A stretch of 63,023 bases of DNA from an uncultured Flavobacteriales bacterium (lineage in GTDB: Bacteria; Bacteroidota; Bacteroidia; Flavobacteriales_D; Crocinitomicaceae), in the NCBI GenBank assembly GCA_905478665.1, contig CAJQJL010000030.1:1-63023 (forward strand), written 5' to 3'. Below the pieces are notes generated by a model, which had not been told where the DNA came from, ran no database searches, and saw only the letters and a program-made list of their open reading frames with translations. The first letter of the stretch is position 1. Every line of letters begins with the position of its first letter. Position numbers and translations under genes: made by a program. This document shows positions 1 to 9,194 of this stretch, piece after piece.

Positions 1-2524
1 ATCCATTTGCTACGATAGCATCTCTTGAACTTTGTGTTAAGTCGATTGCACGACCACCATTTCCAAATCCATCCAATCGGCGGATTAATGGTCCTGATCC
101 GTAAGCAATGCTTTGGATTGTTCCGTCCAATTCAGGTGACGGGTTATGAGGAATCGCTGGTACTGACTTAATCGCTCCACCATCAGACCCTAAACGAGAA
201 GATATATATGACATCTTCTGTCCATCCAATGCTAAAGGATCATTCGGATCATACTTCTTGAACTCGTTGTGTGCGTATGCAACAGCAACATAGTAATATG
301 TCTTATGATTAACAAGTGCCTTATCTCCTTGTGCAAAAGCATCTTCAGTCATAAGGAAAGAGTGCTGAATACCTGTATTATTCGCATCAACCATCAATTT
401 AGGAATAGAGAAACCTAAACCTTCATCAAATTCGAAATTAACGATGTCTACAATATCATTCTCAATATCACATTGTGCTACCAAACGTGCCTTCGTTGCA
501 TCACCTACATCTGAAATGGATGCATCAGCATTCGCTAATTGGTAAATTTGGTATCCTTCAAACGTGTAAAATCTATCTACGTTAGGATCAACGATGTTGA
601 TTTCATCTTCCTCATGGTATTCTTCCTTATAGTTCAATGAACCAAGTGGGTTTGTCAATACCAATACCAATTCATTCTCCAATTCTTGAATAGTCAATTT
701 AGGAGCATTTGGTGGCTCAAGGATTCGGAAACATGCATCAAACAATGCCTGTGCTTTTGTATCCGCTTGTTTCATCGCTTCCACAGAAGAAAGTGCTTCA
801 CCATCCGAACCTCTACCGAATACAATACCAACTGTAATGTTGTTTACCGCTCCAGGTGTCAATGTAAATGGTCCTGCAGACTGAACGAAACGTCTATCAG
901 CAGGAGCTGTTCCAGTACCTGCATTATCCGTATCAACTTCACTCCAGTCCCAACCCATATCTTGTCCACCAGTTGCCCAATGTAATGGATCTGAATCTCC
1001 AGGGAACATATAAGTAGAACCTATAGAGGTAGATCCAGGAGAACCAGGGTATCCAGTTCCACCATAAATCATTTGTTGTCCATCAGACCAGAAACCACTC
1101 ATGTAGTTATAGAACTGTGAAGCACTACTTGGATCACTTACCGCTGGTGCTGCACCATTCGTATAGTAAGTAAACAGTCTCATTCCGTAACGCTCATTAT
1201 CAATGATTCCGTCAGAATATCCAACTCCGATACCTGTATAGACAATTCCGTTTCCAGCAATTGCATCATTCACAGTTGGAATAGTCCATGTTCCTGAAAC
1301 ATCATCAAATACAGGTCCTACGTTATCAATTCCATCCGCATCTTGGTAAGGTCCTTCAAAGAAGTCACAACCAACCGCTGGAGGATTTTCTCCATAGCCT
1401 AAAGCTCCATTGGCACCACCATCAAAGTTGTCACCATTGTACATGTAACCAAGACCTCTTGACACATCACAACCTGTATAATCATCATCAGAACCTCCGA
1501 CATCAGAATCGATGTATTGTGCGAAGTAAGTATCCTGTAAGGTTTGAGTACCTCTGTTGATCATTTCATAGTTATAGAAAGTCATTCTGTTTACTTCGTC
1601 ATTCGTTGCAAATGAGAATGCTTGTGCACGAATCTCCATACCAATTGGATCTCCATTAGATTCACCGTGAATGTTTCCATTATCATTGAATACCCACCAG
1701 TGCGTCTCATCACCAAACAAAGTAATTCTTCTATCAATACCACACTCAATATCATCTTTTCCAAGAATATCATCGTACCAAGGGTAATCTCCATCATCTG
1801 GCCTATAAGCTCCATCTGCTCCTGACTGTCCATTTGGATTGTCATAGAATGGTGCTAACCAATAATCTTGACCTCTTGATACGTCACCGTGCGCTGGCCA
1901 TCCATAAATTCTATTCAGTACATCGTTATCTGGCTGTGTTGCTTCTGCACAAAGTGCCGCATCACCATTTGGACCTTCACAAGCTTCCCACCAAGAAGAG
2001 TACTGTATAACTTCAGACTTACGAATTGTATAGAACTTATCGTAAAATAAACACTGGTCAGCATCTATCGTTGCTTGACCATAATCACGAACTGCTTCCG
2101 CTCCAACTGGTGAAGATGGATCGTATGTTCCAGATCCAGGATTCGCTGTTAATGGCCCAGGCCAGAAATCATTTCCAGAACGGAACGTCAAACCTGCCAA
2201 CTTCAATTGACCATTAACATCCGTACCTCCCATCCATAATGCTCCCGCATAAATGATTGTTAATCCACTTCCTGCTGGAACTTCATAAGCCGCTGTAGAT
2301 GTTGCACGATTCTGCCACATACTACCTCCTTGCTCAATCAGACAGCTAACATCGTTAAACGCCATTGTGATTTTCGCCGTTGCTGGTGAACAATTGGCTC
2401 CTTTCGCTGTAACGTTACCTCCACCGTTGCTAGGATTATCATTAACCCCTTTATACGATAAAGCTTCGTTTGACCACAACATTGTTGTTGCGCCTAGTAC
2501 TATTGCTATTAATTGCTTTTTCAT
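1..2524 (-). CDS. Large secreted protein, probable T9SS-exported (C-terminus beyond window)
   Basis: The frame is open from an ATG at 2524 down to base 1, giving at least 841 residues with no stop, so the C-terminus is missing. Residues 1-23 look like a signal peptide (Lys-Lys start, hydrophobic stretch, ending near SNEALS). The mature part is rich in Gly, Asp, Asn and Trp with many short aromatic blocks, as in large exported Bacteroidota surface proteins. It lies 20 bp downstream of the TonB-dependent receptor gene on the same strand, so the two are probably co-transcribed. T9SS export is inferred from the style of the protein and its context; the sorting domain itself would lie outside the window. 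No enzymatic domain is recognised. Frames on the opposite strand here are antisense shadows. Confidence 0.8.
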   Translation of the reverse strand, partial: MKKQLIAIVLGATTMLWSNEALSYKGVNDNPSNGGGNVTAKGANCSPATAKITMAFNDVSCLIEQGGSMWQNRATSTAAYEVPAGSGLTIIYAGALWMGGTDVNGQLKLAGLTFRSGNDFWPGPLTANPGSGTYDPSSPVGAEAVRDYGQATIDADQCLFYDKFYTIRKSEVIQYSSWWEACEGPNGDAALCAEATQPDNDVLNRIYGWPAHGDVSRGQDYWLAPFYDNPNGQSGADGAYRPDDGDYPWYDDILGKDDIECGIDRRITLFGDETHWWVFNDNGNIHGESNGDPIGMEIRAQAFSFATNDEVNRMTFYNYEMINRGTQTLQDTYFAQYIDSDVGGSDDDYTGCDVSRGLGYMYNGDNFDGGANGALGYGENPPAVGCDFFEGPYQDADGIDNVGPVFDDVSGTWTIPTVNDAIAGNGIVYTGIGVGYSDGIIDNERYGMRLFTYYTNGAAPAVSDPSSASQFYNYMSGFWSDGQQMIYGGTGYPGSPGSTSIGSTYMFPGDSDPLHWATGGQDMGWDWSEVDTDNAGTGTAPADRRFVQSAGPFTLTPGAVNNITVGIVFGRGSDGEALSSVEAMKQADTKAQALFDACFRILEPPNAPKLTIQELENELVLVLTNPLGSLNYKEEYHEEDEINIVDPNVDRFYTFEGYQIYQLANADASISDVGDATKARLVAQCDIENDIVDIVNFEFDEGLGFSIPKLMVDANNTGIQHSFLMTEDAFAQGDKALVNHKTYYYVAVAYAHNEFKKYDPNDPLALDGQKMSYISSRLGSDGGAIKSVPAIPHNPSPELDGTIQSIAYGSGPLIRRLDGFGNGGRAIDLTQSSRDAIVANG

Positions 2525-2544
2525 AATGTTTTCCTACTTATGAA

Positions 2545-5500
2545 TTAAAAATCGAATTTCACACCCAAACGGATAGTTCTAGGAGAACTAATGTTATATG
2601 GGTTTTGAATCTTCATTGTGTAATAATCTCTGAACGACTGCTCATCAACTTGATTTTGAATTGATGTTTGACTAGCTGCTGCTGCCAAATATCCATCATC
2701 GTCAGCGTTACCTGTTGCTCTGTACACATTCAATACATTGAATTGATTGAACAAGTTTGTTATACGAACATATACATTCAAGAATGTTGCTTTCTTCTTA
2801 TCACCTTTTCCAAGCTCTAAGCTAAATGATCTATCCAATTGTAAATCTAAACGGTATGACCATGGTAATCTTGAACCATTCAACGTCCCGTCCAAACTCG
2901 CCGCTACTGGAGAGATATTTCCTTCATTTGTAATTACCGACTGTGAAGAGTAAGGTGAACCAGAATAGATATTAGAAACAATGTTCAACCCTGTATTCTC
3001 AAGAAGGTTAACACCTTTAATTGCTGGACCATTGTAATCAGTCCCTTCACCATATCTGTAATCAAGTGTAATCGCAAATGCGTGTCTCTGATCAAATGAA
3101 TATGGGAAGATCGCTCTTAGGTTTGGCAATCCAGCGTTAATAAGACCTGACGCAGATGTTGCATCCGAACCAGTTCCATCAGCGAACTGTAATGTGTAGT
3201 TTGCTGTCATTCTAATGTTTCCAGTTCTACGCATATCGTAAGAAACTGTCAAACCTTTTACTGTTCCGAAATCTCGGTTACCAAACGTTCTATATTGTCT
3301 TGGGTAAGCTCCAGTTACGTTAATCAACTGAACATTGTCTCTCTGCTCTCTGTAGAATGCTGAGATTTTCAATGAAGAAGTCTTAGTCAATACTTGCTGG
3401 AAACCAAGCTCGTAATCAATCGTCTTCTCTGGTCTCAAGTTAGAGTTGTTGATAATCGCACTTCTATCGTTGATAAACTGATATTGGAACGGATCAAAAC
3501 GTACACCAGAAGTTGGACGCTTAGTTAAGATATCGTAGTGAGCAAAGAATGAAGCCTCATCTGAAATTGGGAATGAGAATGAAATTCTAGGCATCACACT
3601 TATCTGCGCTTTATAATCTTCAAATGCATCAGCTGTTGGAGATGTTTGTCCTGGATTCTGCAAGTACGGCATAATTCCTGTTGGACTTTCAACAACTTGT
3701 GGATCTTCTACTTCGATACCATTTGCATCGTACCAAACATCACCATTTCTATACCCTGTAATTGCATTTGGGTTATACTCATCATTTACATATACAGTAT
3801 AATCATCTCCCATTGACTCAGGAATATTAATCCATGTCAATGTTGGATCATCTGCTAATTCCTCATTCGCTTCACGAACAGTCTTCGCATTGTATATTAA
3901 ATAAGGATCTTTTAATACTGGCTGGTTAGCATCGAATACATCGACACGAACTCCAACGTTGAATACGATATCACGGAATGCGAATCTATCCATAAGGTAA
4001 CCTGCGATGTATGTTGGCTGGTAAGCACCTACAAAACGCTTGTAGTTACCATTCTTATCAAACTCGTTAAAGTACTTGTTAATATCTGTTTGTCCTTTAA
4101 CTTTTTCACCTGTATGATCATACCCCCAGTAAGAAACGTATGAGTTACCACTGTTCAATAATTCATCTGGTGCAAACCAAGACAATTTAAAGATGTTTGG
4201 ATCGTACTGGTCAATATTCAAGAACTCACTTCCAGCTCCATCAGAAGATAACATATCATTTTCATATAAGTATGTTCTCAAGTTGTAATCGAAGAAGCTT
4301 TGGTTGTCGTTATTCTCCTGACCACCATAGTTTCCAGTACCACTTGTGTTTGCATACCCAGTATTCAATGGCTCATAGTTAATGTAAGTAATTCCTAATG
4401 AATCAAAGATCGAAGCTTGTGACTTATCCAATTCATTAATGTGTGAATTAGTTAACTGACGTGCCATCGTCCATAAAGAAATTGGTCCTCGACCACCTCC
4501 ATTTGAAGATGTTCCGTTTCTCCAACCTCTATCGTAACGCTGCTCGTATTCAAATCCTAATGAAATAGAGTGATCTCCAATATTCACTGCACCTGATCCT
4601 GTTGCACGAATCTGATCGTTTTCAGTTTTCAAGAAACCATTGTAAGGAGACCCAATGTTACTCCATATAGAGTATACATCCTGTGGACCATCTCCATTTC
4701 TCAAACCATTACCTTGCTGAACCTGAAAAAGGTTACGATAATTCTCCTCGTCTTGCCAGTTAGATGCGTAATCGTATAATCCGAAATACTGCGTAGTCTG
4801 TGCAGCTAACATCGGGTTAGTTTCAGACGGCGTAAAGATCACCTGAACATCTGCTGGAATAGATTCCTGCTCACGACCATTCAATTCTGTATTAAATGCA
4901 GTATATGTTCTTCTTCTTTCAATTTCGAAAGTTCCAACATGACCGTAGTTAAATAAATCATAACCGTGTTTTGGATCAAAGTTCTTATTTGTCGACTTCG
5001 AGTAATCTACCATTAATGAATAGAATGCACTCTTGATCTTAGAACTACTACCTTCAGTGTTATTGCTGAATCGTTGTGTCAAACGTCCAAATACTCTCCA
5101 GTCTAATGTTTTGGTCGCACCAAAGTTAGAGAAGTTGAAAAGTGAATTCTGACGAGAGTAGATACTTCCCCAATCGTAGTTCAATGAACCACCAAACGTT
5201 AAATTCACAGATGGCCCTGTGTTTACATCAAACTTTGCTTGAGCAGATACTGTCGATCTTCTAGCGTTCATTCTCCAATCTACTTGCTCGAAATCATCTG
5301 CTCTTAAGAATAGTGCATTATAAAGTGCACCTGTTCCAGTTCCTGATGGTCTCAATGGAGCCGCCAATAAACTATCTCTTACATCCTTCTTAATTCTATA
5401 ACTTCCATTAGCCAAAGGACGATTATCAACTTGATCCGTGAAGTTAGCTGAAATAAGGAATCCTAATCTTGGCTTTGTTTTGTTACCTAAAGAATCTTTT

Positions 5501-6354
5501 TGCATCCATAATGGACCAGAGAACATCCCTTCAACAAGGTTGTAACCATATTTATCAAGACCAATAGACTTACCATCGTATCCATCTTCATCCTTCCCTT
5601 TAAGGTACATACCAGAAGTTACACCTTCAATACTACCAAAATACTTAGCAGAAGGGCCTCTTGTAGTTACCGAGATAATACCCCCTGTTGCATCACCGTA
5701 GTTTGCTGGAAGACCACCTGTAATTACAGTTACCTCTTCAATTGCTGATTTTGGAAGACTTGATGAACCTCGTACTTTAATACCATCTATATAGAAGTAC
5801 GTTGCATCTGAACGCGATCCACGGACACTAATGTTTCCGCTTCCTTCATCAGAGCTTACCCCCCCTACTGTTCTTGCTACACCTGATGCCGAACGAACAG
5901 GAAGACGAGCGATGTCTTCTCTTGTAACTGTTGCACCTGTTGCACCACCATTACGATCAATCAGTGGAACCTTATAGGCAATAACCCTTACTTCCTCCAT
6001 TTCCTGGACATCCTTCGCCTTTCCAAGGGCCAGATCATATAAGAATGTTATTTTTTCAGAGTTAACAATTACTCCTTCGAGTGATTGAGGCTGGTACCCT
6101 TCTCCCTCATTTCGAATCTCGAGGTCATAAGAACCTGCTTCAACCGAATTGATTTGGAAGTTTCCATCAAAATCAGTGTTGGCTCCTCCTTTAACTTGTC
6201 CATCTTTCTTAAGAATAACCTTTGTAAAAGGAATCGGTTGTTTTGTCTCCGAGTCCGTTACGGTACCCTTAATCGTCCCTAGACCAGCCTGAGAAAAACC
6301 ATAAGTGAATGTAAGCAAGACGCTTACAATGATTAAGTTCAGTTTTAGTAACAT
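2545..6354 (-). CDS. TonB-dependent outer-membrane receptor with carboxypeptidase-regulatory-like domain
   Basis: This 1269-residue protein has a signal peptide (about 1-22, ending GFSQ), a CarboxypepD_reg-like beta-sandwich (about 25-112, starting GTIKGTVTD), a TonB plug (about 130-234, with ISVRGSRSDATYFYIDG and NYGDATGGIISVTT) and a long C-terminal beta-barrel. It ends in Phe-Asp-Phe; a terminal aromatic residue is typical of outer-membrane barrels. The family imports large or scarce substrates with energy from TonB/ExbBD. There is no SusD-type lipoprotein next to it, so this is not a classical glycan-uptake pair; the partner is the secreted protein directly downstream. The substrate cannot be told from sequence. 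The barrel is longer than the usual 700-1000 residues, suggesting large extracellular loops. Confidence 0.93.
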   Translation of the reverse strand: MLLKLNLIIVSVLLTFTYGFSQAGLGTIKGTVTDSETKQPIPFTKVILKKDGQVKGGANTDFDGNFQINSVEAGSYDLEIRNEGEGYQPQSLEGVIVNSEKITFLYDLALGKAKDVQEMEEVRVIAYKVPLIDRNGGATGATVTREDIARLPVRSASGVARTVGGVSSDEGSGNISVRGSRSDATYFYIDGIKVRGSSSLPKSAIEEVTVITGGLPANYGDATGGIISVTTRGPSAKYFGSIEGVTSGMYLKGKDEDGYDGKSIGLDKYGYNLVEGMFSGPLWMQKDSLGNKTKPRLGFLISANFTDQVDNRPLANGSYRIKKDVRDSLLAAPLRPSGTGTGALYNALFLRADDFEQVDWRMNARRSTVSAQAKFDVNTGPSVNLTFGGSLNYDWGSIYSRQNSLFNFSNFGATKTLDWRVFGRLTQRFSNNTEGSSSKIKSAFYSLMVDYSKSTNKNFDPKHGYDLFNYGHVGTFEIERRRTYTAFNTELNGREQESIPADVQVIFTPSETNPMLAAQTTQYFGLYDYASNWQDEENYRNLFQVQQGNGLRNGDGPQDVYSIWSNIGSPYNGFLKTENDQIRATGSGAVNIGDHSISLGFEYEQRYDRGWRNGTSSNGGGRGPISLWTMARQLTNSHINELDKSQASIFDSLGITYINYEPLNTGYANTSGTGNYGGQENNDNQSFFDYNLRTYLYENDMLSSDGAGSEFLNIDQYDPNIFKLSWFAPDELLNSGNSYVSYWGYDHTGEKVKGQTDINKYFNEFDKNGNYKRFVGAYQPTYIAGYLMDRFAFRDIVFNVGVRVDVFDANQPVLKDPYLIYNAKTVREANEELADDPTLTWINIPESMGDDYTVYVNDEYNPNAITGYRNGDVWYDANGIEVEDPQVVESPTGIMPYLQNPGQTSPTADAFEDYKAQISVMPRISFSFPISDEASFFAHYDILTKRPTSGVRFDPFQYQFINDRSAIINNSNLRPEKTIDYELGFQQVLTKTSSLKISAFYREQRDNVQLINVTGAYPRQYRTFGNRDFGTVKGLTVSYDMRRTGNIRMTANYTLQFADGTGSDATSASGLINAGLPNLRAIFPYSFDQRHAFAITLDYRYGEGTDYNGPAIKGVNLLENTGLNIVSNIYSGSPYSSQSVITNEGNISPVAASLDGTLNGSRLPWSYRLDLQLDRSFSLELGKGDKKKATFLNVYVRITNLFNQFNVLNVYRATGNADDDGYLAAAASQTSIQNQVDEQSFRDYYTMKIQNPYNISSPRTIRLGVKFDF

Positions 6355-6594
6355 AAGTGCAGTTTGTTTATTTAAACTTGGTGCTATATAGAAAGCGCGT
6401 AAATATAGAAAAAATCAATTTCATTTAGGCATGTTAAAAAAAAATAAATTCTGTATTACTTAACTTTCATTAACAAATGTAGGAAGTTTATATTGACAAG
6501 CCGTCGCAACAACAACCAATTTGAGATCTATTTATACACGTCTAATATTCTTCATTGGAAAAAATACCTTTCTTTTGTGCAGACAACATAAAGT
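6355..6594. other. Divergent intergenic region
   Basis: These 240 bases separate the minus-strand receptor gene from the plus-strand phosphopantetheinyl transferase gene, so both promoters should lie here. The sequence is very AT-rich. I could not find a convincing pair of Bacteroidota -33 and -7 boxes for either gene, and no RNA structure or repeat stands out. Confidence 0.5.
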
Positions 6595-7236
6595 ATGGAA
6601 GGCTTTACATTTAAAGAGATATCATTAGGTTCTACACAAATCTATTTTTGTGCATATTCTGAATTCGACCCAATGGACTATACTAAGTATTTGACTGACA
6701 TTGAAAAGCAGCGGCTTTTCTCTTTCAAACATGTGAACAGAAGAAGGGAGTTTATGGCCACTCGAATTCTTCGCCATCGTGTATTTGGATTCGAACACAT
6801 ACATTATGATCCACATGGCGCTCCTTATATTAGAGATGAGGGGTACATATCTATTAGTCATAGCAGAAAAATGGTCGGGCTTGCTTTAAACAAGCAATAT
6901 AAAATAGGACTGGACCTCGAGTCTCCCCGTGAAAACATCCTCGACATAAAGCCAAAATTCCTCTCCTCTGAGGAGCCCATTCACTTTGATGTCAATAATA
7001 AATTAGAAGTAACAAAAATATGGTCCGCCAAAGAAGCACTATATAAACTAGCAGGCAGAAAAAAAATTCACTTCAAAACTGAACTACTCTTGTCAAAGGA
7101 CGAGAATGGGCAATGGCTTGGTCAGATTGTCAATCCAGAAAACGACATATTCGTGAAATTGAATATCTTTGAGGAGCAAGGAGTAATTGTCTCCATAAAC
7201 AACGAACAGATTGTTAAACAGCCAAGAAATATATAA
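6595..7236 (+). CDS. 4'-phosphopantetheinyl transferase superfamily protein (Sfp type)
   Basis: The enzyme transfers the phosphopantetheine arm of CoA to a serine of acyl or peptidyl carrier proteins. At 213 residues it has the two-half layout of Sfp-type enzymes. Visible motifs are ISHS (about 87-90), the Mg-binding IGLDLE (about 104-109) and WSAKEALYK (about 143-151), which holds the conserved Trp, Lys and Glu. The 3' end overlaps the next gene by 26 bp, so the two are translationally close and co-transcribed. No polyketide or peptide synthase lies in the window, so its carrier protein is elsewhere, possibly the fatty-acid carrier protein. The family call is firm; the substrate is unknown. 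Confidence 0.9.
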   Translation: MEGFTFKEISLGSTQIYFCAYSEFDPMDYTKYLTDIEKQRLFSFKHVNRRREFMATRILRHRVFGFEHIHYDPHGAPYIRDEGYISISHSRKMVGLALNKQYKIGLDLESPRENILDIKPKFLSSEEPIHFDVNNKLEVTKIWSAKEALYKLAGRKKIHFKTELLLSKDENGQWLGQIVNPENDIFVKLNIFEEQGVIVSINNEQIVKQPRNI

Positions 7237-7954
7237 ACACATCGCTGGGCGTAAAGGTCAAATTGCAATTCTTATAGATCCTGAGAAATGTTCCGATACC
7301 GAAAAACTACTAGACCTTATAAAGAAGGTTGAATTCGCGAACGTGGATTATTTTTTCGTTGGTGGAAGCACAGTTACTAGAGAAGAGTTCGTGAAAACGG
7401 TTTCTATTCTAAAAAAGCACAGTCGAATTCCCTTGGTTATTTTCCCAGGCGCTTCTCATCAGGTGTCTCCAGATGCTGACGCAATATTGTATTTAAGTCT
7501 AATTTCGGGAAGAAACCCTGATTATCTTATCGGGCATCATGTACAGTCAGCGAACGAAGTATTCGAAATGGACATTGAAGTCATTCCGACTGGATATATA
7601 TTAATTGATGGCGGAACTAACTCATCCGTGGCGTATGTGAGTCAAACCTCGCCAATACCGAACGATAAAGCATCTATTATATTAAGTACAGCAAAGGCTG
7701 GCATGCTTCAAGGTAAAAAAATCACCTATCTAGACGCTGGGAGTGGCGCTATCAATCATGTCCCTTCAGCGGTAATCCAACAACTGTCAGAATTAGACAC
7801 ACCTATTATTGTAGGTGGAGGAATTCGCTCTAGAGATCATATTGTTGATTTGGCCAAGGCTGGAGCGAACGTTGTCGTAATTGGCAACAAAGTTGAAGAG
7901 GATTTAGACTTCCTTCTTGATGTTAAATCGTATATCGAAAACTTCTCCAAATAA
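7211..7954 (+). CDS. Geranylgeranylglyceryl/heptaprenylglyceryl phosphate synthase
   Basis: This TIM-barrel prenyltransferase joins an isoprenoid diphosphate to glycerol-1-phosphate, an ether-lipid type reaction best known in archaea but also found in Bacteroidota. Recognisable parts are ILIDPEK near residue 20, the FVGGS strand near 49, the PTGYILIDGG segment and the C-terminal phosphate-binding IIVGGGIRS followed by VVVIGNKVEED. The longest reading starts at TTG 7211 inside the preceding gene and gives 247 residues, the usual length for the family; no ATG fits near the conserved N-terminus, so the TTG start is accepted. Which prenyl chain it uses is not visible. Confidence 0.92.
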   Translation: MLNSQEIYKHIAGRKGQIAILIDPEKCSDTEKLLDLIKKVEFANVDYFFVGGSTVTREEFVKTVSILKKHSRIPLVIFPGASHQVSPDADAILYLSLISGRNPDYLIGHHVQSANEVFEMDIEVIPTGYILIDGGTNSSVAYVSQTSPIPNDKASIILSTAKAGMLQGKKITYLDAGSGAINHVPSAVIQQLSELDTPIIVGGGIRSRDHIVDLAKAGANVVVIGNKVEEDLDFLLDVKSYIENFSK

Positions 7955-7958
7955 AAAA

Positions 7959-7984
7959 GACTACCCATCAAATGATGAGTAGTC
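7959..7984 (-). terminator. Rho-independent terminator between convergent genes
   Basis: A 12-bp inverted repeat with one G-U pair and a two-base loop (GACTACCCATCA and its partner). Six A residues precede it on the plus strand, giving a U-run for transcripts coming from the minus-strand gene ending at 8008. It may also stop the plus-strand operon ending at 7954, though the U-run there is poor. Confidence 0.8.
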
Positions 7985-8007
7985 CATATAAACTTATGTA
8001 GTTCTTA

Positions 8008-8526
8008 TTATAATGAACTCTTCAAGCTATCTTTTCTTTTTTCAATTGCATCCAATTCCGAAGACTTCGTATTGTAATCATCATCGGAAATTCCACCAGA
8101 CGCTTTTAATGCTTCCAGGCGTGTACGAGCGATTGCGATCTTCTCCTCAGCGTTATTAAGTCCATCTTTTGAATTTCCTTTTAATTCGGAAATTTGCGCT
8201 TCTGCTTCTTCATCATTTTTAGGCGTTTTTACTTCTGGAGCTTTTGACTTCCCAAAATCAGATCTCACAACCCCTTCCAAACTTTTTTGAAAATCGTCAT
8301 CTGCCTTTTTACCATTACCAACTCCACCACTATTACCTGATGTAGTTGTTGGTGCGTTAACATTTTGCAAAGGCTTGTCCCCGCTCTTGTCAATGTGCTT
8401 CTTCTTGTTTTCGTGATCTGTTACTCCAACAGTAACTTCATCAGGCTTATCAACTGTAGGTTTATTTCGTTGAGCAGAAACAGTCCCTGTAACCACCAAG
8501 CATGCTATAAGTATAATTTTTTTCAT
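8008..8526 (-). CDS. Secreted hypothetical protein with predicted coiled coil
   Basis: The 172-residue product starts with a signal peptide (residues 1-18, ending VSAQ). The middle (about 20-100) is polar, low-complexity and rich in Lys, Asp, Asn and Gly. The C-terminal third (about 105-170) is highly charged and reads as a helical coiled coil (EEAEAQISELKG, EEKIAIARTRLEALK, LDAIEKRKDSLK). I do not recognise a family. It is 20 bp downstream of a small lipoprotein gene on the same strand, so the two probably form an operon ended by the hairpin at 7959-7984. A periplasmic or surface structural role is possible but only a guess. Confidence 0.75.
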   Translation of the reverse strand: MKKIILIACLVVTGTVSAQRNKPTVDKPDEVTVGVTDHENKKKHIDKSGDKPLQNVNAPTTTSGNSGGVGNGKKADDDFQKSLEGVVRSDFGKSKAPEVKTPKNDEEAEAQISELKGNSKDGLNNAEEKIAIARTRLEALKASGGISDDDYNTKSSELDAIEKRKDSLKSSL

Positions 8527-8546
8527 CTTTTCTTGTGTTAAGGTTA

Positions 8547-8744
8547 TTAAAGTGACTCTAAAAGTTCATCTAGATCATCGTGCAATTCGTGAACTTGTTC
8601 ATTAAGCTCTTGCTCTGTTTCCAGCTTCTCCATTACCTCTGTTGAAACTTCCGCATTCTCTTCTGGGGCTTCAACCTCAGCTTCACCTGAACAGGAAAAC
8701 AGCAGTCCTGATGCCATCATTAATACTAATACATTTTTCCTCAT
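8547..8744 (-). CDS. Small acidic lipoprotein
   Basis: This 65-residue protein has a lipoprotein signal ending LLFSC, with Cys18 as the lipid-attachment site. The mature 48 residues are extremely acidic (many Glu and Asp, almost no basic residues) and contain a heptad-like helix (ELNEQVHELHDDLDELLESL). Leu spacing suggests a short amphipathic or coiled-coil helix. It is the first gene of a pair with the coiled-coil secreted protein at 8008-8526, which invites the idea that the two interact. No family is recognised. Confidence 0.75.
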   Translation of the reverse strand: MRKNVLVLMMASGLLFSCSGEAEVEAPEENAEVSTEVMEKLETEQELNEQVHELHDDLDELLESL

Positions 8745-8769
8745 AATTATTTTTTTTTGGTTGCTATAC

Positions 8770-8777
8770 TAAAGTTA
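8770..8777 (-). promoter_or_regulatory. Possible -7 box (TAACTTTA)
   Basis: On the minus strand, 25 bases before the ATG of the small lipoprotein gene, TAACTTTA matches the Bacteroidota -7 consensus TAnnTTTG except for the last base. No clear TTG box is seen at -33. Identical boxes occur before 36764 and 40242. Confidence 0.3.
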
Positions 8778-8819
8778 ACACAATATGCTTTCATTCGGAA
8801 AATAAACGTATATTTTGAT

Positions 8820-9194
8820 ATGATTTTAAAGAAAATTGCAGGAATTGCCTTTGCGATAGCATTTCTAATGGCCATCGTTCTATTTACTGATTTTGGTAGG
8901 GAATACATCTCATTCTATACAGCCAAAATTATTTTCATGATTAGTGGAGCGGTTGGACTATTACTAAACCTTCTATCTTTTCAGTCTGGAAAGCACAGTA
9001 CCCTTTTTAATTTTCTCTATTGGGCTGGCAGTATAGTCCTCTTTGTAGGACTGACATTTTTGCTTTCAAATTTACCTTATGGCTACTACGTTATCATAAC
9101 AGGCATGGGCATTGTCGGGGTTTCATTCATTCTTCCAGAAAGCTTGATTCAACCAAAAAATAACGACAATGATATTCTCGATGAATTTAACTAG
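8820..9194 (+). CDS. Small four-helix membrane protein
   Basis: I chose the ATG at 8820 (124 residues) rather than the upstream in-frame GTG-type start at 8757, because the protein then begins directly before the first membrane helix (ILKKIAGIAFAIAF) and leaves room for the divergent promoter. Four hydrophobic segments can be seen (about 5-22, 33-54, 62-80 and 85-104), followed by a polar tail ending in NDNDILDEFN. The function is unknown. Its stop shares the four-base palindrome CTAG with the stop of the convergent nadC gene. Confidence 0.7.
   Translation: MILKKIAGIAFAIAFLMAIVLFTDFGREYISFYTAKIIFMISGAVGLLLNLLSFQSGKHSTLFNFLYWAGSIVLFVGLTFLLSNLPYGYYVIITGMGIVGVSFILPESLIQPKNNDNDILDEFN

Noticed and set aside
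686..2217. Several plus-strand frames of 60-100 codons within 1-2524
   Set aside because: They lie antisense to a continuous minus-strand frame with signal peptide and natural composition; their translations are Cys/His/Ser-rich and show no family signal.
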